The notes under the pieces: model-generated | Told to the model about the DNA's origin: nothing | Database searches by the model: none | The model's input: the letters and a program-made list of their open reading frames with translations, nothing else | Made by a program: the position numbers and the translations under genes | In this document: one piece after another, positions 17,866-25,004 of the stretch | How the letters are laid out: the number at the start of each line of letters is the position of its first letter | Position numbering within the stretch: position 1 is the stretch's first letter | Assembly: GCA_029263375.1 (NCBI GenBank) | Contig: JAJCXP010000117.1 | Location: 1 to 47,703 of the forward strand | Direction of reading: 5' to 3' | Source of the DNA: Acidobacteriota bacterium | GTDB taxonomy: Bacteria; Acidobacteriota; Thermoanaerobaculia; Multivoradales; JAHEKO01 | Length of the DNA stretch: 47,703 nucleotides

Positions 17866-18525
17866 TCAATCCGGAATCCGCCAAGTTCCTCCTTCGGTGC
17901 ACTTCTTGGCGAAGGAGACTTCGCCTTCGCAAGAGAACGAGCAGCATTCCGAGAAGTCGCTGCACGGGTCTCCCAGCTGCCCGCAGAATGAACGAAGGCG
18001 CGATCCTACTGAGATGTTGATCAGAGGAGATGCGCCGCCGGTCTTGATCGCTTTCTTGGTCTTCCCTCCCACCACCTGAGCGCTGGTGCTGTAGAAGGTT
18101 ATTCCGGGACAGGTGTTGGCGCCGAGACCGGTGTCGTGCCCGGCTGCGGGCGGGCCGCCTTTCCTGAAGTCGATCTCGAAGGGATCCTGGAACTGAAGCC
18201 CGTTCTCACACTGAATGAAGAAGTCGCCTGCCACCATGAACGGCTTGTTGATCTGCACGTCGCCGAAGCTCACCCGGTAGAAGACCGTCTGGTCCTGCTG
18301 CATCGGCGGCAGCGCAACGATCGGTTCGTCGATCTTCGTCTTGCCGAGCTTCTTTGGCAGATCACAGCTCAGCTGACCCGACGTCACGTTACTCGCCGCC
18401 GCTGGGTAGACGAGTCCGGCACTGATGAGCAGTGCGACCACCACTTTCCCCCCACCCTCGAGCCGCTTCGAGAACCTCCGACTCGAGCCCGTGCGTTCGC
18501 GGACATGGCCTCTGTGCCGAATCAT
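17866..18525 (-). CDS. Secreted protein with Cys-rich C-terminal knot
   Basis: 219 aa from ATG 18525, preceded by AAAGGAAAT. A basic N-terminus of about 28 residues leads into a signal-like hydrophobic stretch (VVVALLISAGLVYPAAAS). The middle is beta-rich. The last 35 residues hold six cysteines spaced C-x6-C-x5-CC-x3-C-x9-C (CGQLGDPCSDFSECCSFSC, then one more near the end), like disulfide-knot domains of secreted proteins. I do not recognise the family. It converges on the kinase gene and is divergent from the other Cys-rich secreted protein gene. A shared role with kinase and sigma factor is inferred only from position. Confidence 0.75.
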   Translation of the reverse strand: MIRHRGHVRERTGSSRRFSKRLEGGGKVVVALLISAGLVYPAAASNVTSGQLSCDLPKKLGKTKIDEPIVALPPMQQDQTVFYRVSFGDVQINKPFMVAGDFFIQCENGLQFQDPFEIDFRKGGPPAAGHDTGLGANTCPGITFYSTSAQVVGGKTKKAIKTGGASPLINISVGSRLRSFCGQLGDPCSDFSECCSFSCEGEVSFAKKCTEGGTWRIPD

Positions 18526-18729
18526 GAGCTATTTCCTTTCTTCTAGAGGGGTTCGAGATCGCGGGCGCGCCGGCGCCCGGACTCGAACCACTTGGTTGTA
18601 CAGGGATGCGCCGTCTACCGGCAGGAGAGGACACAGCGCGGCCTGTCCTTCTTTCGGGCAATACGGCGCATCACTGGACTGAACGACACCGCCAAGCTCG
18701 AACGAGAACAAACCCACGAAAGGGAGCCC
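18526..18729. other. Divergent intergenic region with tRNA-like sequence
   Basis: This 204-base gap separates two divergent secreted-protein genes and must contain both promoters. Read on the minus strand, about 18570-18630 has a T-loop-like GGTTCGAGTCC and a D-arm-like GCCG-GTAGA-CGGC hairpin. However, the T stem does not pair over 5 bp and there is no anticodon stem, so I do not call a tRNA. No other gene is seen. Confidence 0.35.
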
Positions 18730-19338
18730 ATGCTGAAACAAGTACTAATCTGGTTCCGATGGTCACCACTCGCTCTTTCGGTCGCCGCTTCGCTTGTCGC
18801 CCTGCCTGGTGACCTGCACGCAGGAGGCGATCCCTCGTGGCGCCGCGTGGTGAAGAGCTCCAACTGGCTCGAGACCCCGTGCCCGGCGCGCAAGCTGCCA
18901 CCCGATCCGTTCGTCATCGGGCTCACAGTGCCAGAAGAGGAAGTGGCGCGGCTGCTCTGTGAGTTCCGTGCGCGCCACGATGGCCAGCCGCAGAACATCA
19001 AGAGTAACTACGGCTTCGAGGTGTCCGTGCCGTCGGGCGCCAGTGTCTTCCTCGGCGGGGGCAAGCTGAAGACCGGTGCTAATGGCGTCGGAGACCTCCG
19101 GTTCGACCTCCCGGCGAGCGCTACCGATCTGATCAGCGGATCCGAGGTCTTCTTCTTGAACGGAGGTTTCGAGCCCAAGGGGAGGAAGGACGTCGACGGG
19201 TACGCCTACCGGTGCCAGCTCGAAGCCGGTGCCGAGACGTGTGGCAACAGCTTGCTCGAACGCGCCGAGCTCTGTGACGACGGAAACCGGCGCTCCGGGG
19301 ACGGCTGCGACGCCTTCTGCGCCATCGAGGTCGAGTAG
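18730..19338 (+). CDS. Secreted protein with Myxococcus-type Cys-rich repeat
   Basis: 202 aa from ATG 18730, chosen because AAAGGGAG lies just upstream and a signal peptide follows at once (SPLALSVAASLVALPGDLHA). The body is beta-rich. The C-terminus reads CGNSLLERAELCDDGN then GDGCDAFC, the signature of the Myxo_disulf_rpt / DUF4215 disulfide repeat (C-G-N-x-x-x-E-x-x-E-x-C-D-D-G-N-x-x-x-G-D-G-C-x-x-x-C). Such repeats occur on exported and surface proteins of deltaproteobacteria and related phyla. The gene is followed, 73 bases later, by the ECF sigma gene. Molecular role unknown. Confidence 0.85.
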   Translation: MLKQVLIWFRWSPLALSVAASLVALPGDLHAGGDPSWRRVVKSSNWLETPCPARKLPPDPFVIGLTVPEEEVARLLCEFRARHDGQPQNIKSNYGFEVSVPSGASVFLGGGKLKTGANGVGDLRFDLPASATDLISGSEVFFLNGGFEPKGRKDVDGYAYRCQLEAGAETCGNSLLERAELCDDGNRRSGDGCDAFCAIEVE

Positions 19339-19411
19339 CAGCGGCTGCCCAGCCTCCCCGAGCCTTCCCGCCATCGGTCCGGAGTCCCTCCTGCCGTGCG
19401 AGAATCCGGCG

Positions 19412-20032
19412 ATGGCGGCAGGACCACCGCTGGACCAGGCGGCCGCGGAGACGGTCACCACGATCTTCAGCCGGGCCGGCGAGAGCGAGCGGGCCTCGTC
19501 GGAGCTGTTGCCGATCGTCTACAAGGAGCTGCGACGCCTGGCCCAGTGGCGTATGAATCAGGAGCCTCCCGGGCACACCTTGCAAGCAACGGCGCTCGTC
19601 CACGAGGCCTACCTGCGTCTGGTCGGCGGAGGTCCGGAGGTCACCTGGGACAACCGGCGCCACTTCATCGCGGCGGCAGCCGAGGCGATGCGACGCATCC
19701 TGATCGAGCGCGCGCGTCGTCACCGTCGACTGAAACACGGCGGCGAGTACGCGAAGCAGAGCGCTTCCGCGCTCGATTCCATCATCTCTCCCGTCGCAGC
19801 GGCCGATCCGGCCGAGCTCCTCAGCCTCGACGCGGCCCTGACTCGACTCGAGTCCGAGGATGAGGAGGTGGCTCTGATCGTCAAGCTGAGGCACCTCTCG
19901 GGCTATTCGGTCCGAGAGGTCGCCGAAGCCCTGGGCGTCTCGGAGCGGTCGGTCGTTCGGAAGTGGTCGCTGGCCCGCGCCTGGTTGCTGCGCGAGCTGT
20001 CGGCGGACGGGCCTGACCTGGCGGACCGCTGA
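19412..20032 (+). CDS. ECF sigma factor of the TIGR02999/Sigma70_ECF type
   Basis: 206 aa. I start at ATG 19412. An in-frame start at 19229 would overlap the upstream gene and adds a Ser/Pro-rich stretch. Region 2 opens ELLPIVYKELRRLAQWRM and runs on through TLQATALVHEAYLRLV to RRHFIAAAAEAMRRILIERARR. Region 4 is LIVKLRHLSGYSVREVAEALGVSERSVVRKWSLARAWL. This is the ECF family abundant in Acidobacteria and Planctomycetes and commonly paired with large Ser/Thr kinases that may control it by phosphorylation. The kinase at 14976 is the obvious partner. No anti-sigma gene is adjacent. Confidence 0.9.
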   Translation: MAAGPPLDQAAAETVTTIFSRAGESERASSELLPIVYKELRRLAQWRMNQEPPGHTLQATALVHEAYLRLVGGGPEVTWDNRRHFIAAAAEAMRRILIERARRHRRLKHGGEYAKQSASALDSIISPVAAADPAELLSLDAALTRLESEDEEVALIVKLRHLSGYSVREVAEALGVSERSVVRKWSLARAWLLRELSADGPDLADR

Positions 20033-20102
20033 GCCGACAAGGCCTGTAGCCAGGAAGCCAGCGCCTTGCGTCGAGGTCGAGATGCGGGAATGATGCCCGA
20101 CG

Positions 20103-20855
20103 ATGGCATTTGTGCCCTTCGAGGGCTTTTTTCGCGAGATAGGACGGTTCTCCCAGATCTTCTGGCGGACGCTGGCATGGACGCCGAGGCGGCCGTGGGA
20201 TCTTCGCGAGCTGTTCCGCCAGATGGTGCGGGTGGGTGTGGACTCGCTGCCGGTGGTGCTGCTGACCGCGCTTTTCACGGGCATGGTCATGGCGCTCCAG
20301 ACCTTTACCGTCCTCTCGCGGTTCGGGGCGGAGCGTTATGTCGGCTCGCTGGTGTCGCTGTCGATGGTGCGCGAGCTCTCGGCGGTGTTGAGCGGCCTGG
20401 TGATCGCCGGCCGGGTAGGGTCGGCGATGGGCGCCGAGCTCGGCACCATGCGGGTGACCGAGCAGATCGACGCGCTCCAGGTGATGGCCACCGACCCGGT
20501 GCACTACCTGGTGGTGCCGAGGGTCTGGGCGCTGACCGCGATGATGCCGCTGCTGGTGCTGATCGCCGACGGCCTGGGGATTTACGGCGGCTACCTGGTC
20601 GCGGTTGTCCTCATGGGCGCCAATCCCGTGAGCCACATGGAGAACACCTTCCAGTTCATGGACCTGAACGACTTGAGCTCGGGGCTGATCAAGGCGGCGG
20701 TGTTCGGCATGCTGATCGCCCTGATAGGTTGCCAGCAGGGTCTGTCCACCCGGGGCGGCGCCGAAGGCGTAGGTCGCTCGACGACCCGGTCGGTGGTCGT
20801 CGCGAGCGTCGCCATCCTGATCTCGGACTTCTTCCTGACTAAGCTGCTCTTCTGA
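20103..20855 (+). CDS. mlaE: MlaE-family ABC transporter permease
   Basis: 250 aa with five or so membrane segments. Diagnostic parts are VVLLTALFTGMVMALQ, the SLSMVRELSAVLSGLVIAGRVGSAMGAELGTMRVTEQIDAL core and TRSVVVASVAILISDFFLTKLLF at the end. MlaE is the inner-membrane permease of the Mla system that moves phospholipids between inner and outer membranes and maintains lipid asymmetry. Its TGA overlaps the ATG of mlaF by one base, so the genes are translationally coupled. The order mlaE-mlaF-mlaD is complete for the inner-membrane complex apart from MlaB; MlaA and MlaC are not in the window. Confidence 0.95.
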   Translation: MAFVPFEGFFREIGRFSQIFWRTLAWTPRRPWDLRELFRQMVRVGVDSLPVVLLTALFTGMVMALQTFTVLSRFGAERYVGSLVSLSMVRELSAVLSGLVIAGRVGSAMGAELGTMRVTEQIDALQVMATDPVHYLVVPRVWALTAMMPLLVLIADGLGIYGGYLVAVVLMGANPVSHMENTFQFMDLNDLSSGLIKAAVFGMLIALIGCQQGLSTRGGAEGVGRSTTRSVVVASVAILISDFFLTKLLF

Positions 20856-21646
20856 TGTCGTCTCCGGATCCCGTCGTACGCCTCGAGGGCGTCATGAAGT
20901 CCTTTGGCGCCAAGGTCGTGCTCGACGGGGTGGATCTCGACATCCCGCGCGGCGACTCTACCGTCATCATCGGTGGCTCTGGCAGCGGCAAGAGCGTTCT
21001 GCTCAAGCACATGGTCGGCCTGATCGCGCCGGATGCCGGCAGGGTGATGGTGGACGGCACCGAGCTCTCGACCCTCGACAACCGGGAGCTGACGAGGTTC
21101 CGGTCGCGCTTCGGGATGGCCTTCCAGGAGGGCGCTCTGTTCGACTCGATGACCGTAGCCCAGAACATCGAGTTTCCGCTCGTACGGCTGGACATCGGTT
21201 CGGCGGCCGAGCGTCGCGAGCGCGTTCAGGAGTGCCTGCAGATGGTGCGCCTCGAGGGCGCCGAGGCCAAGCTGCCGTCGCAGCTTTCCGGCGGCATGCG
21301 CCGGCGGGTCGGCTTCGCGCGCGCCATCGCCCACCGCCCCGACGTCCTGCTGTTCGACGAGCCCACAACTGGTCTCGATCCGGTGACCAAGGACGTGATC
21401 GATGAGCTGATCGTCGAGCTCAAGGAACGTCTGGGCGCGACCATCGTGACCATCACCCACGACATGGAGAGCGTCTTCCGGATCGGAGACTGGATCGGCA
21501 TGCTCTATGAAGGGAAGATCATCTCCTGGGGGTCGCCATCCGACTTTCGTGGCACCACCGACCCGAGGGTCGGCGCGTTCCTGGGCCGCAAGACCGTCGC
21601 GCCGCACGCCTCCGTGCCGTCCGCGGCACGAACCGATACCGCTTGA
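20855..21646 (+). CDS. mlaF: MlaF-family ABC transporter ATP-binding protein
   Basis: 263 aa. Walker A is GGSGSGKS (with LLKHMVGLIAPDAG after it), Q-loop MAFQEGALFDSMTV, signature LSGGMRRRVGFARAI, Walker B VLLFDEPTTGLDPVT and switch His in VTITHDM. It provides ATP hydrolysis for the MlaE permease. The N-terminal PVVRLEGVMKSFGAKVVLDGVDLDI is typical of the family. The start overlaps the mlaE stop by one base. The stop is followed 14 bases later by mlaD. Confidence 0.95.
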   Translation: MSSPDPVVRLEGVMKSFGAKVVLDGVDLDIPRGDSTVIIGGSGSGKSVLLKHMVGLIAPDAGRVMVDGTELSTLDNRELTRFRSRFGMAFQEGALFDSMTVAQNIEFPLVRLDIGSAAERRERVQECLQMVRLEGAEAKLPSQLSGGMRRRVGFARAIAHRPDVLLFDEPTTGLDPVTKDVIDELIVELKERLGATIVTITHDMESVFRIGDWIGMLYEGKIISWGSPSDFRGTTDPRVGAFLGRKTVAPHASVPSAARTDTA

Positions 21647-21660
21647 AGCGGGAGGAATCG

Positions 21661-23121
21661 ATGTCCAACACCATCAAGATCGGCATCTTCGTCAGCGCAG
21701 CTCTCGTGCTGCTGGCCTACTTCATCCTGAAAGTCGAGGACATTCGGCTCTTTGCCGGTGAGGCCGTTCGAGCCGAGGCCGCTTTCGACTCGGTCGTGGG
21801 TCTCGACGACAAGTCCGCCGTGCGCGTCGCCGGCGTGCGCGTCGGCCGCGTCGACGGCATCCGCCTGGCCGACGGTCGCGCCGTAGTCGGCCTGCTGTTC
21901 GAGGTCCCGGTCGATCTGCGCGAAGGCGCGACCGCTGCCATCGCCAACCAGGGTCTGCTGGGCGACAAGTACATCGAGCTCGACCCGGGTCCGCCGGCCG
22001 CGCCGCCGCTCGCCGAGGGCGCGCTCCTGCCTGGCAGCACTCCGGTGGGTCTCGACCAGGCGATGGCGCGCTTCAACAAGATCGGCATCGCCATCGACGA
22101 CACGCTGACGGCGATGGACCCGGCGCGCTCGGGCGAGGCGATTCGAAACGCGCTCGCCGCGCTCCAGGAGACCACCGCGACGATCCGGGAGATCGTCCGG
22201 GCCAATCAGGAGCAGGTCAGCAGCACCATCGGGAACTTCGAGCGCGTGAGCGAAGTGCTGGCCGCCGAGCTGCCACGCATCTCCGCGCAGACCGGCGAAG
22301 TGATCGCCTCCATCGAGACGATCCTCGCCGAGAATCGCGGCGACCTGCGGCAATCGATGGAGCAGCTGGCGTCGGCGACCGACACGCTCAAGTCGTCGCT
22401 GGCGCACTTCGAGACCATCTCCGGCCGGCTCGCCGGCGGCGAAGGCTCGGTCGGCAAGCTGCTGACCGAGGACACGGCCCACGATCAGTTGGTGGCGACG
22501 CTGGCCAGCGTCGAGTCGGGCGTCAGCTCGCTTTCCGACTCGCTCAACCGGGTCCGCAAGCTCGAGCTCGAGCTCGGTTTCGAGAGCTACTTTCTCGAGG
22601 CGCTCGACGAGTCGCACACCGAGTTCACGGTGCGGCTCGACCCGTCGAGCGACAACAATCGCTTCTACCAGATCGGGGTGGTGGACGACCCGCGTGGGCG
22701 CGTACGCGCTCAGACGCTGGAGGAGACGGTTGTGGCGCCCGACGGCACCCGCGAGCTCACCACGGTCCGTACCGTGACTACCGAGGAGAAGCAGACGATC
22801 TCCGCCCAGGTCGGCTTCACGAGCGGCGTAGCTCAGTTCAGGGCCGGGCTGTTCGAGTCAACCGGCGGCGCCGGGGTGGACTACTCGGTGCTCGATCGTA
22901 AGCTGCGCTTCTCGTTCGACGCCTTCGACTTCGGCCGCGAGAACGACCTCAACCCGCGCGTGCGCTTCACCACTCGCTGGAACGTGCTCTCGAACGCCTA
23001 TGTGGTGGGCGGCATGGACGACTTTCTCGAGAGCGGCCGCGAGTCGTTCTTCCTGGGGGCCGGCATACATTGGAGCGACGAGGATCTCAAGTACCTGCTC
23101 GGCTCGCTGCCGATCAATTGA
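21661..23121 (+). CDS. mlaD: MlaD/MCE-domain lipid-transport protein with long C-terminal extension
   Basis: 486 aa. ATG 21661 is preceded by GGGAGGAA; a TTG at 21643 would overlap mlaF. A membrane anchor (about 6-24) is followed by the MCE/MlaD domain (about 33-110, DSVVGLDDKSAVRVAGVRVGRV ... IANQGLLGDKYIELDPG). A long helical, coiled-coil-like region runs to about 300. The last 180 residues are beta-rich (FYQIGVVDDPRG, ISAQVGFTSGVAQFRAGLFEST, LRFSFDAFDFGREND, PRVRFTTRW, FFLGAGIHWSDED) and look like outer-membrane barrel strands. E. coli MlaD is only about 183 aa. The layout suggests a single chain that could reach from the inner membrane towards the outer membrane. The last point is inference. 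Confidence 0.9.
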   Translation: MSNTIKIGIFVSAALVLLAYFILKVEDIRLFAGEAVRAEAAFDSVVGLDDKSAVRVAGVRVGRVDGIRLADGRAVVGLLFEVPVDLREGATAAIANQGLLGDKYIELDPGPPAAPPLAEGALLPGSTPVGLDQAMARFNKIGIAIDDTLTAMDPARSGEAIRNALAALQETTATIREIVRANQEQVSSTIGNFERVSEVLAAELPRISAQTGEVIASIETILAENRGDLRQSMEQLASATDTLKSSLAHFETISGRLAGGEGSVGKLLTEDTAHDQLVATLASVESGVSSLSDSLNRVRKLELELGFESYFLEALDESHTEFTVRLDPSSDNNRFYQIGVVDDPRGRVRAQTLEETVVAPDGTRELTTVRTVTTEEKQTISAQVGFTSGVAQFRAGLFESTGGAGVDYSVLDRKLRFSFDAFDFGRENDLNPRVRFTTRWNVLSNAYVVGGMDDFLESGRESFFLGAGIHWSDEDLKYLLGSLPIN

Positions 23122-23161
23122 GCAAGAGAGTGCCGCCGGCTCGCAGTACGGAGAAGTGGCA

Positions 23162-23199
23162 CCCCGCCACGGTCGGCACACGGCCGAACCGCGACGGGG
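23162..23199. terminator. GC-rich stem-loop between mlaD and the micro-ORF cluster
   Basis: CCCCG (23162-23166) pairs with CGGGG (23195-23199). Inside, CGGTCGGC (23170-23177) pairs with GCCG-A-ACCG (23183-23191) around an ACACG loop with one bulged A. It sits between two convergent transcription units and could end both, although there is no T-run. Confidence 0.4.
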
Positions 23200-23221
23200 C
23201 GCCGGGGGAGAGAACCGTGAA

Positions 23222-23272
23222 TCAGTCGATCCAGGGGTTGAATGCGGCGTGGGTGTTCGTCCGGACCTTCAT
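23222..23272 (-). CDS. Micro-ORF A: 16-residue peptide MKVRTNTHAAFNPWID
   Basis: ATG at 23272, 16 codons, TGA stop. AAGGAG (complement of 23279-23284) lies six bases before the start, as good a ribosome-binding site as any in the window. The product shares 11 of 16 residues with micro-ORF C, including the ending NPWID. The similarity stops at the stop codon, and the flanks are unrelated. Synonymous differences (Val GTC/GTA, Ala GCA/GCC) and different stop codons at the same place indicate conservation at the peptide level. It is the last of three tandem micro-ORFs downstream of the NHL/FnIII gene on the same strand. No signal peptide and no Cys, so it would be cytosolic, a leader or a precursor peptide. 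Function unknown. Confidence 0.6.
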   Translation of the reverse strand: MKVRTNTHAAFNPWID

Positions 23273-23349
23273 CTGAGTCTCCTTTCTTCGAACAGTTCAT
23301 TGACGGCTTTCTACTTCGCGGAAGGGGACGAGATCCGCGGTGCTGGGCA

Positions 23350-23400
23350 CTAGTTGTCCCAGAGATAGGCGCCGGCTTTCACGTTGGTGTTCAGTCGCAA
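23350..23400 (-). CDS. Micro-ORF B: 16-residue peptide (M)RLNTNVKAGAYLWDN
   Basis: TTG start at 23400, 16 codons, TAG stop, with AAAGGGGGTG about seven bases upstream. An in-frame GTG nine bases earlier is an alternative start but lies inside the Shine-Dalgarno-like sequence. Length equals that of micro-ORFs A and C. Thr5, Ala9 and Trp14 are shared with both, Asn6 with A only, and positions 2, 3, 8 and 10 are conservative changes. It lies between C and A, 77 and 87 bases from them, on the same strand. The divergent sequence but identical length and Trp position suggest a family of related peptides rather than a duplicated DNA repeat. The non-ATG start makes this the weakest of the three. Confidence 0.5.
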   Translation of the reverse strand: MRLNTNVKAGAYLWDN

Positions 23401-23487
23401 AGTACTCACCCCCTTTCGAGCTGTTTCGAACATCGTTGACGAGTCGGGATGGCATGCTGCCGGCAACCCGTGACGACTTGCGGGGTT

Positions 23488-23538
23488 CTAGTCGATCCAG
23501 GGGTTCCCGGCGGCGTGGGTGCCTGACCGTACGTTCAT
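23488..23538 (-). CDS. Micro-ORF C: 16-residue peptide MNVRSGTHAAGNPWID
   Basis: ATG at 23538, 16 codons, TAG stop, with AAAGGA about seven bases upstream. It is the first of the three micro-ORFs and begins 30 bases after the stop of the NHL/FnIII gene, so one transcript could carry all four. It matches micro-ORF A at 11 of 16 positions, with the central THAA and terminal NPWID identical. The peptide is hydrophilic apart from Trp and Pro and has no export signal. Possible roles include RiPP-type precursor, signalling peptide or regulatory leader. No maturation enzyme is adjacent. Confidence 0.6.
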   Translation of the reverse strand: MNVRSGTHAAGNPWID

Positions 23539-23568
23539 GACCACGTCCTTTCTCAAAGGTTCGTTAGC

Positions 23569-24762
23569 TCACTGTGGTGTGCTCACTCGCACCTTCTTGG
23601 AGGCCTTCGACGATGCGGTTCCGTTGAAAGCCGAGACTCGGAACTGATACTCCGTGTCGGGATCGAGGCCGTGGAGCTCCACCTCCAGGCTGGGGGCGGT
23701 GACCTCCGCGACCGGCCCCCAATCGGACTCGCCGACGATCAGGGCCTCGATCGCGTAGCCCTCGCGGTTTCGATCCTTGTGCTTGAAGGTCAGGAGCACG
23801 CTCTGGTTGTCGAGCACGGATGCCTTGAGTTTCTTGGGCTTCTTCGGGCGTGCCAGATCCAGGGTGATCTTGCGGATCGCGTTGTTGTCCTCGTTCGTGA
23901 ACAGCGCACTCCCCACGGCGTTTCGGGCGATGCCGTTGGGGCGCGCGAAGCTGGCGCTGAGGTTGGGGCCGTCCACTCGTGCACGACTGCCGTCGCCGGC
24001 GAGAAGCTTCGGCGCCTTGGCCTTGCGTTTCGAGGTCATGGGAATCCGCCAGATCTGGTTGGCGAGGTTGGCGGTGACGTAGAGCGACCCGGACACGTAG
24101 GTCGCATGGTTGACGCGGCCGCCCGCAATCGAAGCGAACTCCGTGGCCGTGATTGCGTTCGGGTCGCGCATGTCGAGCCGAATGACGGTTCCGGTCCCGT
24201 TGTTCGTCACGTAGAGGTCGCCGAGCTCGTCCATCGTGATGCCGTTCGGACAGGCGTATAGCGCCCCGGACGAGATCACCGATGACGAGCTGCCGTCGGC
24301 CTCGACCCGGACGACGCTGTTGTCGCGGCACATCGCGACGAAGACCGTGCCGTCGGCGGCGATGGTGAGACCGACCGGCCCATTGAAGCCGCCCGCGAAC
24401 TCGGTGACCGTGCCATCGGGGGAGATCCGACTGATGGCGTCGGGCGCGGTCGGATTCGAGCGGTCTTCGAAATTGCTCTGAAGGAGATATCCCTCCGCGT
24501 CGATGGCGTTGCCTTCAGGGCTGAAGAATCCGTCGGCGAGCACGGAGACGGCTCCGTTCGGACGAATCTTTCGGACCACGGTGCCCGAGAAATCGGCCTG
24601 ATAGATGGTGCCGTCAGCAAGGAGGCTGATGGCTCCGGAGTTGCTGCCCGCCCCGTTCGGGACGGCGACGGTCGAGACCTCGGAACCCAGCGGGCTGGCT
24701 GCCAGCAGCAAGCCGAAGACCAGCCAGGTGAGGGAGGCGGTGCGAACGGATGACGATCTCAT
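23569..24762 (-). CDS. Secreted NHL/SMP-30-like beta-propeller with C-terminal FnIII domain
   Basis: 397 aa from ATG 24762, with GAGGAGCTCAA directly upstream. A signal peptide (about residues 1-27, ASLTWLVFGLLLAASPLGSEV) is followed by five or six propeller repeats of the type G-x-I-S-L-L-A-D-G-T-I-Y and N-G-I-T-M-D-E-L-G-D-L-Y-V-T-N (about 30-300). A linker rich in Lys (ARPKKPKKLKA) leads to a fibronectin type III domain (about 305-395, ending FRVSAFNGTASSKASKKVRV). NHL/SMP-30-like propellers bind ligands or cleave lactones, but no calcium-lactonase residues could be assigned. It is the first gene of a unit that continues into the three micro-ORFs and is divergent from the winged-helix/TPR regulator. 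Confidence 0.85.
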   Translation of the reverse strand: MRSSSVRTASLTWLVFGLLLAASPLGSEVSTVAVPNGAGSNSGAISLLADGTIYQADFSGTVVRKIRPNGAVSVLADGFFSPEGNAIDAEGYLLQSNFEDRSNPTAPDAISRISPDGTVTEFAGGFNGPVGLTIAADGTVFVAMCRDNSVVRVEADGSSSSVISSGALYACPNGITMDELGDLYVTNNGTGTVIRLDMRDPNAITATEFASIAGGRVNHATYVSGSLYVTANLANQIWRIPMTSKRKAKAPKLLAGDGSRARVDGPNLSASFARPNGIARNAVGSALFTNEDNNAIRKITLDLARPKKPKKLKASVLDNQSVLLTFKHKDRNREGYAIEALIVGESDWGPVAEVTAPSLEVELHGLDPDTEYQFRVSAFNGTASSKASKKVRVSTPQ

Positions 24763-25004
24763 TTGAGCTCCTCTATTCCGACTCCTCGGGCGCTCTCCCC
24801 GGAGCTGCCAGAGTTGCCGATTACTACGAGAGTGGTAAAAGGGTAGTGGGCGCTCGTTCGAAGCGAAATGGCGCCTCCGTGAGCGTCGCGGGAGGTGCTC
24901 GGCGAGCGATGAGGTGGGGCTGAGGTGGTGATGAGGCAGGAGAAAACGGCAGGCTGGAAGAGGCTCGGGCGGTCTAGGCTTCGCGCGAGGATGTCGTCGA
25001 AGCC
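24763..25004. other. Divergent promoter region between NHL/FnIII gene and winged-helix regulator
   Basis: A 242-base gap that must drive both divergent genes. It contains a less GC-rich stretch around 24818-24850 (TTACTACGAGAGTGGTAAAA, then GGGTAGTGGG) where promoters may lie. A 25-codon ORF from ATG 24931 runs into the regulator start, its TGA overlapping the ATG at 25005. No clear perfect operator dyad was found. Confidence 0.35.

Noticed and set aside
18570-18650. tRNA gene on the minus strand
   Set aside because: T-loop and D-arm resemblance only; T stem and anticodon stem do not pair, so it is reported only as a tRNA-like remnant.
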